NCBI GenBank assembly: GCA_029262795.1
Contig: JAJCYT010000026.1
Coordinates: forward strand, 145,213 to 209,212
DNA: 64,000 bases
Origin: Candidatus Fraserbacteria bacterium
Lineage (GTDB): Bacteria; Bipolaricaulota; Bipolaricaulia; RBG-16-55-9; JAJCYT01
Direction: 5' to 3'
Shown here: positions 51,823-59,363 of the stretch, in pieces
Layout: every line of letters begins with the position of its first letter
How positions within the stretch are numbered: the stretch's first letter is position 1
Made by a program: the position numbers and the translations under genes
The notes under the pieces: model-generated
What the model was told of the DNA's origin: nothing
The model's input: the letters and a program-made list of their open reading frames with translations, nothing else
The model's database searches: none

Positions 51823-52814
51823 AAGAAATCCTTTCCATAACCATCATCGTGGAATGTGTCTGTGGACAGGTATCGTACCCCATCATCAGGGAAAAAGATC
51901 ACCACGTTTTTGATGTGTGAAGTATCTTCCAATCCATTGAGCCAGCGTCGTGTTGCCAACCACGCAGCGCCGGAGGTCGGGCCGACCAGCATTCCTGTTT
52001 GATTGGCCAGGGCGCGAGTACCTGATTTGGCACCAGGTTCTTCAATTTCGATGATGTGATCAATCCAGGAATCATCATAAATGATAGGACGACAATCGCC
52101 ATCAGGTCGGCGGATACCCATAATTTTTGTTTTGGGCCACACGGAGACCACCTGGAGATCTGGATGAGTTTCTTTGATAAAACTGGATGCGCCGACCAAT
52201 GTGCCTGTGGTCCCACTGCAAGCGACAAAGGCATCAATTTCCGGGCACTGCTGCAAAATTTCTGGACCAGTTGAATCATAGTGAGCCAGGATGTTGGCTT
52301 TGTTTTCGTGCTGGGCAATCCAGTAAAAGCCCTCTTCTTCATTCTTGGCACGGGCGGCTTCAATTGCACCGGTGGTGCCCAATTCACCGGGGGTCAACTT
52401 GATCTTGGCACCATAAGCGCTGATGAGATGACGGCGTTCGATGCTGGTGTCATCTGCCATGTAGATCAATGCTTTTTGTTTCAGGACGGCACAAATCATG
52501 GCCAAGCCAATGCCAGTGTTGCCGGAAGAAGCCTCGACCAACGTCGTCTCTGAGGTCACACCGCTTTGTTCCATCGCATCGGCCACCAGATAAAGGGCGG
52601 TTCGATCTTTGACAGAGCTGGACGGATTGTAACTGTCCAGCTTGGCCCAGAGTTTGATGTTGGGGTTTTCATAGGGAATCGAGAGCATTGGCGTGTTGCC
52701 AATTTGAGTCAGCACACTGTTGGGGTGTTCCGCTCGCAGATATGCTAACCGTTGGCGCAAATCAGCCAATCGTTGTTGCAACTCAGGTGATAAATTCGAA
52801 GTGGTCGAGGTCAT
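51819..52814 (-). CDS. PLP-dependent cysteine-synthase-family protein
   Basis: A 331-residue fold-type-II PLP enzyme of the CysK/CysM family. The PLP Lys is in YNPSSSVKDRTALYLV, with SSGNTGIGLAM and the phosphate loop CSGTTGTLVG. It would join O-acetylserine (or a similar activated serine) to sulfide or thiosulfate. Residues before the Lys differ from the usual NPGGSVKDR. It is the first gene of a two-gene operon with a sulfurtransferase and has its own promoter and short leader frame. No cysE is seen. Confidence 0.9.
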   Translation of the reverse strand: MTSTTSNLSPELQQRLADLRQRLAYLRAEHPNSVLTQIGNTPMLSIPYENPNIKLWAKLDSYNPSSSVKDRTALYLVADAMEQSGVTSETTLVEASSGNTGIGLAMICAVLKQKALIYMADDTSIERRHLISAYGAKIKLTPGELGTTGAIEAARAKNEEEGFYWIAQHENKANILAHYDSTGPEILQQCPEIDAFVACSGTTGTLVGASSFIKETHPDLQVVSVWPKTKIMGIRRPDGDCRPIIYDDSWIDHIIEIEEPGAKSGTRALANQTGMLVGPTSGAAWLATRRWLNGLEDTSHIKNVVIFFPDDGVRYLSTDTFHDDGYGKDFF

Positions 52815-52865
52815 GAAAACCTCCTCAATGGATTCTGATGTAGAGGGTGGAAATAGAAAAAAGAG

Positions 52866-52934
52866 TTAATGTTTGTAGGCTGGACAAAGGCGACCATGAG
52901 CTTGCTGAGGAAACTCAAAACTAATGTTTTTCAT
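52866..52934 (-). CDS. Short leader frame upstream of the cysteine-synthase gene
   Basis: A 22-residue frame, MKNISFEF...HGRLCPAYKH, with AAAGGAAC six bases before the ATG and a promoter upstream. It has a single Cys codon, unlike the two Cys-rich leaders. A T-rich run (ACTCTTTTTTCT) follows its stop. It may be a translated leader that controls the operon, but the link to cysteine is not evident. Confidence 0.45.
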   Translation of the reverse strand: MKNISFEFPQQAHGRLCPAYKH

Positions 52935-52964
52935 AAATAGTTCCTTTGGTTGAAAAGTGCTCGG

Positions 52965-52993
52965 ATACTATCACAGCTTCAGAAATGTGTCAA
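52965..52993 (-). promoter_or_regulatory. Promoter of the cysteine-synthase operon
   Basis: Minus strand: TTGACA (52993-52988), 17-base spacer, TAGTAT (52970-52965). The leader to the gene start is about 145 bases. Confidence 0.7.
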
Positions 52994-53060
52994 GTATTGG
53001 TTACTTTCAAAGTGGGTTTTGATTTTACTACGCAAAGAAAACGAATGTAAATAAGATCCA

Positions 53061-53120
53061 ATTCGCGCCATTCAATCGTAGCCTCTTTTTGAAAAGAGGG
53101 TTGGGAGATTAGAGTTTTTA
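53061..53120 (-). repeat. Dispersed CCCCCAACCCCC hairpin repeat, copy D
   Basis: Plus strand reads CAATCGTAGCCTCTTTTTG then AAAAGAGGGTTGGGAGATTAG, minus orientation. C-to-T changes in the arms but the fold is kept (CCTCTTTT / AAAAGAGG). Confidence 0.7.
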
Positions 53121-53149
53121 ACCTCTTTTATGTTTTTCAAAATCAGGGG

Positions 53150-53178
53150 TTGACAAGAAGTTGTTGCGTGATTATAGT
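53150..53178 (+). promoter_or_regulatory. Promoter of the riboswitch-controlled trans-sulfuration gene
   Basis: TTGACA (53150-53155), 17-base spacer, TATAGT (53173-53178). Transcription starts near 53185, just before the riboswitch. Confidence 0.8.
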
Positions 53179-53194
53179 CACCTCAGTTGTAAAT

Positions 53195-53300
53195 GTCCTG
53201 TGGTGATTTATGCCCTATTGCAGCCACATAAAAGAAATCGCTAAAAAGGTATCCCTGGCGAATTCCTATTCTATCCACAGGACCTCATAGGAGGTCCAGC
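53195..53300 (+). promoter_or_regulatory. SAM-II riboswitch with Shine-Dalgarno-sequestering platform
   Basis: The aptamer spans 53199-53250. P1 is TGTGG (53199-53203) with CCACA (53224-53228), then TGATTT, a CCU-containing loop that can pair with AGG as a pseudoknot, and the A-rich GCTAAAAAGG near the end. All this matches SAM-II (SAM-alpha) riboswitches. The platform: GTCCTGTGG (53195-53203) can pair with CCACAGGAC (53275-53283), or else GGACCTC (53280-53286) pairs with GAGGTCC (53291-53297), hiding the GGAGG of the gene. The two are mutually exclusive, and binding SAM would favour the OFF state. Confidence 0.85.
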
Positions 53301-54509
53301 ATGTCTTACAGCAACAATCTTGATCCACACACTGCATCCGTTCACGCGGGGGAACAGCGACCCAAACCGTACAATGCCCTGGCCAATCCCATCTTTCAGA
53401 CAGCCAATTATTCGTTCGAGAACACACAAGCCTTACGCGATTTTGTGGATGGCATCGTTGAGCGAGATAAATACGGACGCTACGGCAATCCAACTCAACG
53501 AACAGCAGAGCGAAAGCTGGCTGAACTTGAGGGTGGCGAACAAGCACTCCTGTTCCCCAGCGGCATGGCGGCGACCACGATTGCGTTATTGGCTTACCTC
53601 AAAGCAGGCGATCACATCATCCTGAGCCGTGAGTGTTACAAGCAAATTCGTGAGTTTGCGGTTACCGTTCTGAATCGATTTGGCGTGGAAGTGTCGCAGT
53701 TCGATCCGAACAATTTGTTTACGCTCGAAGCCAAGATCAAGTACAACACCAAACTGATTTTTGTTGAAACGCCGAGCAATCCGTTTCTGTCGATCACGGA
53801 CATCAAACGCGTGGTTCAGGTGGCTCGACCCCATGACATTGCGGTGTTTGTGGACAGTACATTTGCCACACCGATCAATCAGAAACCATTGGAATATGGT
53901 GTTGATCTCGTCATTCACAGCGCGACCAAATATTTGGCTGGTCACAATGATTTATTGGCTGGTGTGGTGATTGGCAGCAAAGATGCGGTTGAAAAAGTGA
54001 AAAAGCTTCAGGCGGTGCAAGGGAGCATCATTGATCCGAATAACGCTTTCTTGCTATGGCGTGGACTGAAAACACTGGCCCTCCGCGTTGAGAAACAAAA
54101 TCAAAGTGCACTTGAGATTGCACAATTTTTGGAAGATCACCCAAGTGTGAAACATGTGTACTATCCTGGTTTAAAGAGCCATCCAACGCATCAACTTGCC
54201 AAAGAACAGATGACTGGATTCGGCGGCGTGATCAGCTTTGAGGTTGATGCCGATGATGAGCTTACAGGTCAGTTTATTGATGCATTGCAAATTCCCTTAA
54301 TTGCTTCCAGCCTTGGTGGTGTCGATTCCTTGATCGAACAAAGCTGGCTCATTTCCTACGCAGGCATGAGCAAAGCGCAGCGCGAGGAATTGGGCGTGGG
54401 TGATAATTTCGTTCGTCTGTCTGTCGGCATTGAGGATGCTCAAGCCTTGATTGATGATTTGGCACAGGGATTATCCGTACTCGATAAGGTAGGCGCGCTT
54501 ACAGCATAA
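53301..54509 (+). CDS. Trans-sulfuration enzyme (cystathionine gamma-synthase family)
   Basis: A 402-residue fold-type-I PLP enzyme of the Cys/Met metabolism family. It has YGRYGNPTQRTAERKLAELEGGE, the PLP Lys in LVIHSATKYLAGHNDLLAGVV and SLGGVDSLIEQ. Family members include cystathionine gamma-synthase, cystathionine lyases and O-acetyl- or O-succinylhomoserine sulfhydrylase; these are hard to tell apart. A SAM-responsive riboswitch upstream makes a methionine-biosynthetic role (metB or metZ/metY type) more likely than a catabolic lyase. The ATG has GGAGG within the switch hairpin. Confidence 0.92.
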   Translation: MSYSNNLDPHTASVHAGEQRPKPYNALANPIFQTANYSFENTQALRDFVDGIVERDKYGRYGNPTQRTAERKLAELEGGEQALLFPSGMAATTIALLAYLKAGDHIILSRECYKQIREFAVTVLNRFGVEVSQFDPNNLFTLEAKIKYNTKLIFVETPSNPFLSITDIKRVVQVARPHDIAVFVDSTFATPINQKPLEYGVDLVIHSATKYLAGHNDLLAGVVIGSKDAVEKVKKLQAVQGSIIDPNNAFLLWRGLKTLALRVEKQNQSALEIAQFLEDHPSVKHVYYPGLKSHPTHQLAKEQMTGFGGVISFEVDADDELTGQFIDALQIPLIASSLGGVDSLIEQSWLISYAGMSKAQREELGVGDNFVRLSVGIEDAQALIDDLAQGLSVLDKVGALTA

Positions 54510-54534
54510 ACTTGTTGTTTTTGATAAGTACTCT

Positions 54535-54566
54535 GTATGCTAAATCAAAATCTATTTTTTGCATAC
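54535..54566. promoter_or_regulatory. Inverted repeat upstream of the flavodoxin-fold gene
   Basis: GTATGC (54535-54540) and GCATAC (54561-54566) are complements with an AT-rich spacer of 20 bases, ten bases before the ATG region. Possible operator; weak evidence. Confidence 0.35.
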
Positions 54567-54576
54567 GGGAGTTTAG

Positions 54577-55323
54577 ATGACATTAAACGAAAAACAGCTT
54601 GAAATGTGTGAAAACAGCAAATGGGATTTTTCTGATTTGAAAGCAGTGTTTCTGAATTGCACTCTTAAAAAATCACCAGAGAAATCACACACTCAAGGCT
54701 TAATTGACATTTCCGCAGGTATTTTGGAAAAGAACGGCGTCAGTGTCGAAGTCATCCGACCCGTCGATTACAACCTTGCATTTGGTGTGTACGGCGACAT
54801 GACCGAACACGGTTGGGATGTCGATGACTGGCCTCAGATTTATGAGAAAGTGAAAGCCTGTGACATTTTGATCATCACCTCGTCTATCTGGCTCGGTGAG
54901 AAAACATCCGTGTGTACGCAGGTGATCGAGCGTTTGTATGCCAACTCTCACTTGCTCAACGAACACGGTCAGTATGCCGATTACGGCAAAGTTGGCGGCT
55001 GCTTGATCACTGGAAACGAAGACGGTGCCAAGCATTGCTCGATGAATATTATTTATTCCTTGCAACACTTGGGCTATTCCATTCCACCGCAGGCCGATGC
55101 CGCATGGCTCGGCGAAGCAGGCCCAGGCCCATCTTATTTGGATGAAGGTTCCGGCGGTCCTGAAAACGATTTCACCAACCGCAACACCACCTTCATGACT
55201 TGGAATCTTCTACATTTGGCACGCATTCTCAAGGATGCTGGCGGCTTCCCTGCTCATGGCAATCAACGTTCGGAGTGGGATGCTGGATGCCGTTTCGACT
55301 TTGACAACCCTGCGTATCGCTAG
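54577..55323 (+). CDS. NAD(P)H-dependent FMN-reductase-like (flavodoxin-fold) protein
   Basis: A 248-residue protein with flavodoxin-like fold: LKAVFLNCTLKKSPEKSHTQGLID (FMN phosphate loop), DILIITSSIWLGEKTSVCTQVIERL and GGCLITGNEDGAKHCSMNIIYSL, GYSIPPQADAAWLGEAGPGPSYLDEG. It is a quinone- or FMN-reductase-like oxidoreductase; its physiological role is not clear. GGGAG precedes the ATG. The RNA-methyltransferase gene begins five bases after its stop. Confidence 0.88.
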   Translation: MTLNEKQLEMCENSKWDFSDLKAVFLNCTLKKSPEKSHTQGLIDISAGILEKNGVSVEVIRPVDYNLAFGVYGDMTEHGWDVDDWPQIYEKVKACDILIITSSIWLGEKTSVCTQVIERLYANSHLLNEHGQYADYGKVGGCLITGNEDGAKHCSMNIIYSLQHLGYSIPPQADAAWLGEAGPGPSYLDEGSGGPENDFTNRNTTFMTWNLLHLARILKDAGGFPAHGNQRSEWDAGCRFDFDNPAYR

Positions 55324-55328
55324 AATTG

Positions 55329-55796
55329 ATGATTCCGAAACAACCATTTTACGTGATCTGCCCCGACATTCGCAGCATGCACAATGTCGGGGCAATCTTT
55401 CGCACTGCCGATGGATTGGGTATCACCAAGGTGTATTTGTGCGGCTACACCGCCCGTCCACCGCGCAAGGAGATTCACAAAGTCGCCCTCGGCGCGCAGG
55501 ATTCCGTGCCCTGGGAATACCACAAACAAGCGTGGCGCGTGATCGACAAACTGAAAGCCCAAGGTATCCGCATCGCCGCGTTAGAACTCAACGATCACAG
55601 CGAAAGCCTGCTTGAGTTCAAACCCAAATTCCCCCTCGCTCTCGTCATCGGCAACGAAGTCGATGGCCTCTCCAACAGCATCCTCAGCCGCGCCGACCAC
55701 ACCGTCCACCTGCCGATGCACGGCATCAAAGCCTCATTGAATGTCGGCGTCGCCTTCGGTGCAGCAGGCTATCTGCTGAGTCGCTTCCGCAAGTAA
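55329..55796 (+). CDS. SpoU/TrmH-family RNA 2'-O-methyltransferase
   Basis: A 155-residue single-domain SPOUT enzyme. The three SpoU motifs are NVGAIFRTADGLG, LVIGNEVDGLSNSIL and LPMHGIKASLNVGVAFGAAGYLL, which form the trefoil-knot SAM site. The length matches TrmL/TrmH-like single-domain members acting on tRNA or rRNA ribose. The ATG at 55329 is chosen over a TTG one codon earlier. Codons are more GC-rich than its neighbours (many CGC, GCC, CTC), hinting at transfer. Confidence 0.93.
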   Translation: MIPKQPFYVICPDIRSMHNVGAIFRTADGLGITKVYLCGYTARPPRKEIHKVALGAQDSVPWEYHKQAWRVIDKLKAQGIRIAALELNDHSESLLEFKPKFPLALVIGNEVDGLSNSILSRADHTVHLPMHGIKASLNVGVAFGAAGYLLSRFRK

Positions 55797-55861
55797 TCTT
55801 TTTGGAACGTTTTTCCTTACTATCACGTATGTTAATATGGGAGAACTATTTCGGGGTGATT

Positions 55862-56389
55862 ATGAAGGCGCATGAATCTGGTTCAAAAAAGATTTACTGC
55901 TTGGAGTGCAGGGAACCCATCACATCTAGAGAAGACCTCTACGTTGTGCTGAAAGATGGAGCCAATCGAGCGATTCATCCTCACTGCCATCGTAAGTTAG
56001 ATGAAATGGGGCTTGTTAACCCCCCGATCAAAACCATTGTCAGTTCAAAATCTAAGAGGTCTCATTTCTTAATAGCCTCAATCTTTTGGCTGCTTTTTGG
56101 AACACTCTTTGGTGGACTAGCGTATTCTGGTGTGAGAGGTCCAGTCAGTTGGCTCTTTATGATTCTTTTAGGGTTGATTGTTGTCTTAACGATTTCCATG
56201 CCATTTGTCAGTATGGTCTTCATAAAAAAAGGAATCGAATATCAGTTTTGGATTCCCTTTGAAAGACACCTCCCCGCAACCTGTCGAGAGTGTCACGAAG
56301 TGATCCCACCAAAACACAAGAATTGCCCAGCCTGTGGATGGAAGTATGTTCAGCCCGAAGCCAGACTCGCAAACAAGGTGACCAAATGA
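55862..56389 (+). CDS. Two-TM double-zinc-ribbon protein, paralogue 1
   Basis: A 175-residue protein of a family I do not recognise. An N-terminal zinc site has CLEC near residue 13-16 and HPHC about 30 residues on (CxxC...HxxC). Then two hydrophobic segments (about 70-90 and 97-120). A C-terminal zinc ribbon follows: ATCRECHEV-IPP-NCPACGWKY. The ATG at 55862 has GGGGTG upstream. First of five tandem paralogues, each 150-175 residues with this architecture. The soluble zinc domains flank the membrane hairpin. It ends in an ATGA overlap with the next copy. Confidence 0.75.
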   Translation: MKAHESGSKKIYCLECREPITSREDLYVVLKDGANRAIHPHCHRKLDEMGLVNPPIKTIVSSKSKRSHFLIASIFWLLFGTLFGGLAYSGVRGPVSWLFMILLGLIVVLTISMPFVSMVFIKKGIEYQFWIPFERHLPATCRECHEVIPPKHKNCPACGWKYVQPEARLANKVTK

Positions 56390-56943
56390 ATCAAGATATG
56401 AAAGTCTATCCGAAACCAACAAAAGATATTTATTGCTTGGATTGCAAAGAGTTGATTACGAACAGAGAAGATCTTTTCGTAGTTTATAAGGATTCAACGA
56501 ATTTGCCGATCCACGTTGATTGTTACAATCAATTACTTGAAATGGAGCTTATAAAAAATAGTCCAGTAAATACGTCATTAAAAGATAACTTCAAAAAACT
56601 TAAAGAAAAGCCATTAATTGTTGTTATTCTAACCAGCATTTTTCTTTTTCTTGGTGGAGTAACGGTTTATATTGCGTGGAGACAAATTGAGTTGGCTATA
56701 AAATACGATCTTTCAATTTGGGTTAATTTAATCCCATTATTCATTGTTTTAGGTGGAATACCTGTTGGGGTTTTGGTTCTTGTTTGGATTCGAAAGTCAA
56801 TTTGGCGTAGATTTGATAGTCATCTACCAGCAACTTGTCAATAGTGTCAAAATGTGATTCTCTCGAAACAAAAAAACTGTTCAGCCTGTGGATGGAAGTA
56901 TGAGCAGACAGTAGCCAGAATCATCAATAAGGCGGCAAAATAA
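56386..56943 (+). pseudogene. Two-TM double-zinc-ribbon protein, paralogue 2, with in-frame TAG
   Basis: Same architecture as paralogue 1 (CLDC...IHVDC, two TM, zinc ribbon). At 56842-56844 an amber TAG lies inside the second ribbon, where paralogue 1 has Glu in CREC: here Cys-Gln-stop-Cys. The frame continues without fault through NCSACGWKYEQ to TAA 56941. A single base change would restore it. So it is a freshly broken gene, or one read through. The truncated product would lack the second ribbon. A sequencing error is possible. Confidence 0.7.
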
Positions 56944-56951
56944 ATCAAGAT

Positions 56952-57428
56952 ATGAAATCGAATTTTAAAGTGTATTGTGCGGAGTGTGCGGAGTTGATTG
57001 AGGAGCGGTCCAACTTGGTGGTGGCGTTGAAGGAATGGACAGTGTTACCGTTCCATCGGGATTGTCATGATCGTTGGATGAAATCGGAGGATGCGCCGTT
57101 TGTCAGTCGTCCGTTGAACAGCCGGATGGTGAGTGTGGCAGTGCTGACGCTGGCGGTGATCGGTGGATTTTTGCTGACGAAAAGTTGGGTGGGCATTGTC
57201 TTTTTCGTGCCATTGACCTTTCGCCTCTACAGTTGGGCTAAGTTCGAAAGCCTGCTCACGCTCAATCAAATGGATCAAGAACAAGCCGAACTCAACGATG
57301 CCATTGAATGCCTCCAATGCCGCTACCCCCTCGGCCCAGACTCCACCGCCTGCCCCAACTGCGGCTGGCAAGTGCCCCAACCCCCTGAGCAGAACAACGA
57401 GATTACATCAACCACAAATTCAAAATGA
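56952..57428 (+). CDS. Two-TM double-zinc-ribbon protein, paralogue 3
   Basis: A 158-residue member. N-terminal CAEC...HRDC, a hydrophobic pair at about 60-93, and the C-terminal ribbon CLQCRYPLG-TACPNCGWQVP. The body is more GC-rich than the other copies and least similar to them, so it diverged earlier or moved in. ATG 56952 lies eight bases after the previous stop. Unknown function, as for its siblings. Confidence 0.72.
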   Translation: MKSNFKVYCAECAELIEERSNLVVALKEWTVLPFHRDCHDRWMKSEDAPFVSRPLNSRMVSVAVLTLAVIGGFLLTKSWVGIVFFVPLTFRLYSWAKFESLLTLNQMDQEQAELNDAIECLQCRYPLGPDSTACPNCGWQVPQPPEQNNEITSTTNSK

Positions 57429-57434
57429 GGTTCA

Positions 57435-57947
57435 ATGAAAGCCTATCCCAAACCTGAAAAAGAAGTGGTTTGCTCCGTGTGTCAAAAGCCAATTCAGTCC
57501 AGGGATGACTTGATTTTGATTCGAAGAGGTATTTCATCATATAAGTATCGTATTGAGCCGATGCATGCCGATTGTTTTAGTGCGGCATTTAGAAAAGATC
57601 CACAAATAAAATCTTATATCAAGTTGAGTGTGAAGGGTGTCGTAGAGGTTTTTATAGCTTTTTTGGTTGCTACATTGCTCTTGTTTTTTGGAACGGAAAT
57701 AGGAAAAGATTCAGAGTCTGTAAGTCTTCTTTTCGCTGCTTTTCCAATAGCCTCAATCATTCTGTTATTTGCCGCCTTTGATGTAAATCACAGGGTGAAG
57801 CACGTTTGGGAGACATTCGAATCACCACTGCCAGCGACGTGTTCCCGATGTAAGGAGAAGATTCCTCCAGGTGGGAATTATTGTCCGGTTTGTAAAAAGA
57901 AATACAATCGATCTCAATGGCGACTCAAGAAAAAACTCAAGAACTGA
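57435..57947 (+). CDS. Two-TM double-zinc-ribbon protein, paralogue 4
   Basis: A 170-residue member starting MKAYPKPEKEVVCSVCQKPIQ. Zinc site 1 is CSVC...HADC; membrane segments about 72-92 and 98-118; zinc ribbon CSRCKEKIPPGGNYCPVCKKKY near 135-156. It shares the MKAYPKPEKEV opening with paralogue 5 but not with the others, so those two arose by recent duplication. Basic C-terminal tail (KKKLKN). Confidence 0.75.
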   Translation: MKAYPKPEKEVVCSVCQKPIQSRDDLILIRRGISSYKYRIEPMHADCFSAAFRKDPQIKSYIKLSVKGVVEVFIAFLVATLLLFFGTEIGKDSESVSLLFAAFPIASIILLFAAFDVNHRVKHVWETFESPLPATCSRCKEKIPPGGNYCPVCKKKYNRSQWRLKKKLKN

Positions 57948-57953
57948 GGCATC

Positions 57954-58472
57954 ATGAAAGCCTATCCTAAACCCGAAAAAGAAGTGATTTGTTTCGAGTG
58001 TGAGGAACCAGTTTTGTTGAGGAATGATTTGTTTCTGATCACTGATACATCATCGAAAAATAAGTATCAAGTTGTGCCAATTCATGTGGATTGCTATGGA
58101 AGATATTTAAAGAAGAAACCTTATACAAGATTTTTCAATCAGATTAAGATGCAAGTGAATGCACTTGTTATAGTATTTGCTTTTTTTGTTTTATTCTTTG
58201 GAATTTATTTCTTGTTTTTAGTGCTAACGGTCGAATTTATATTTTCTGCAATGATGCTTATAATGGCTTTCGGATTTGCATTTCTAACTTTCAGAGCCAA
58301 TAGACGTTCCAAGAAAATGATTTCTTTTGAATGGGGTAGCTTTGAGAAGTATCTTCCTGCTGCTTGTGAGCAATGCACAGAGACCATACCTCCAGGGGAG
58401 CAAGTTTGTGGTGCTTGCGGCTGGAAGTATGGTCAGTCTGCGTCGAAATCAAAACAAAAATTGAAACATTAA
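57954..58472 (+). CDS. Two-TM double-zinc-ribbon protein, paralogue 5
   Basis: A 172-residue member starting MKAYPKPEKEVICFECEEPV. Zinc site 1 is CFEC...HVDC; membrane segments about 62-84 and 86-107; ribbon CEQCTETIPPGEQVCGACGWKY. AT-rich. It starts six bases after paralogue 4, and its 3' end abuts the convergent SRPBCC gene. Last of the five. Confidence 0.75.
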   Translation: MKAYPKPEKEVICFECEEPVLLRNDLFLITDTSSKNKYQVVPIHVDCYGRYLKKKPYTRFFNQIKMQVNALVIVFAFFVLFFGIYFLFLVLTVEFIFSAMMLIMAFGFAFLTFRANRRSKKMISFEWGSFEKYLPAACEQCTETIPPGEQVCGACGWKYGQSASKSKQKLKH

Positions 58473-59342
58473 CTAGCTGGCGAAATCGGCCTGTCGAGTT
58501 TTGACGCGTTGCCAGTTTGGGCCACGTTCGGACATGGATTTGATGGCATTGAGATAAGCAGTCCAGCCGATGCGGTAGCCAGCGTCGTCAGTGTCGGGGG
58601 CAAAGCCACTGTGGACCAGGGTGAGTCGGGTGCGGCTTTCGGAACCTTCGAGTTCCCAGGTGACGACGGTATCGGGCTCGCCCTCATAGCGCCAGGAGTA
58701 GGATAGCTTTTTGGACGGTTCCACGTCCAGCACTTTCATTGGGCCGCCACCATCCCAACCGAAGCTGTAGTCGCCGCCGACTTTGAGATCGACTTTCGCA
58801 CCGCGTGAGATGTAGCGGTCTAGTTGTTCTGGATCGCTGATGGCGGAAAATACTTCTTCAGGGGCGGCATCAATTTCGATACTCAGTTGCACTTCACCGC
58901 GCATGGCAGTGGAGAAATCGCATAGGCCACCGATGGTTTTGCGCTCGACCCAGCAACGCAGGTTTTCCAACGACACACGCCAGAAATCCCAAATCGTGTA
59001 CTCCCCAGGCTGCCACTCCGGCACGTTGTCGTGCAGCAACGATACCAATGTGCCAGTTTGGTGTGGCGATAAAGCGATCTCCACTGTGGTGTCTGTGCCT
59101 TTCACATGCCAGTCATACTTGATCTGACGGCAAGGGTCATAGCTCAATAACGTGTGTGTGCCGCCTTGTTTGTCCGGGGCTTCGGGCGTGAACTTGCCCC
59201 AGAAGGCATACTGATTTTCACCAGGATTCACCAGTGCATGTTCAGCGAACCACGTTTTCAATATTTCCGAATCGGTCAAAGCTAGAAAAACTTCTTCGGG
59301 CGAAGCAGCAATGTCCATCTGCAAGTCAATGACGGTGTTCAT
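58473..59342 (-). CDS. Double SRPBCC (AHSA1-like) domain protein, copy 1
   Basis: A 289-residue protein with two SRPBCC/AHSA1 domains: DLQMDIAASPEEVFLALTDSEILKTWFAEHA (about 4-140) and QLSIEIDAAPEEVFSAISDPEQLDRYIS (about 150-289). The second ends TRLTLVHSGFAPD, the usual AHSA1 closing. The START-like fold binds hydrophobic ligands. ATG 59342 has GTGAGG upstream. It and the next gene are roughly two-thirds identical by eye, a tandem duplicate. Regulated with an ArsR gene. Confidence 0.88.
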   Translation of the reverse strand: MNTVIDLQMDIAASPEEVFLALTDSEILKTWFAEHALVNPGENQYAFWGKFTPEAPDKQGGTHTLLSYDPCRQIKYDWHVKGTDTTVEIALSPHQTGTLVSLLHDNVPEWQPGEYTIWDFWRVSLENLRCWVERKTIGGLCDFSTAMRGEVQLSIEIDAAPEEVFSAISDPEQLDRYISRGAKVDLKVGGDYSFGWDGGGPMKVLDVEPSKKLSYSWRYEGEPDTVVTWELEGSESRTRLTLVHSGFAPDTDDAGYRIGWTAYLNAIKSMSERGPNWQRVKTRQADFAS

Positions 59343-59363
59343 GGTCAACCTCACTTTTCAATT

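Noticed and set aside
53193..53231. A 12-codon frame with two Cys (MSCGDLCPIAAT) upstream of the trans-sulfuration gene, as a possible fourth cysteine leader
   Set aside because: It has no ribosome site, and its bases are fully accounted for by the SAM-II aptamer that covers the same stretch.
56842..56844. TAG as a pyrrolysine or readthrough codon
   Set aside because: No pyl genes or readthrough signal seen, and a single GAG-to-TAG change relative to the paralogue explains it more simply.
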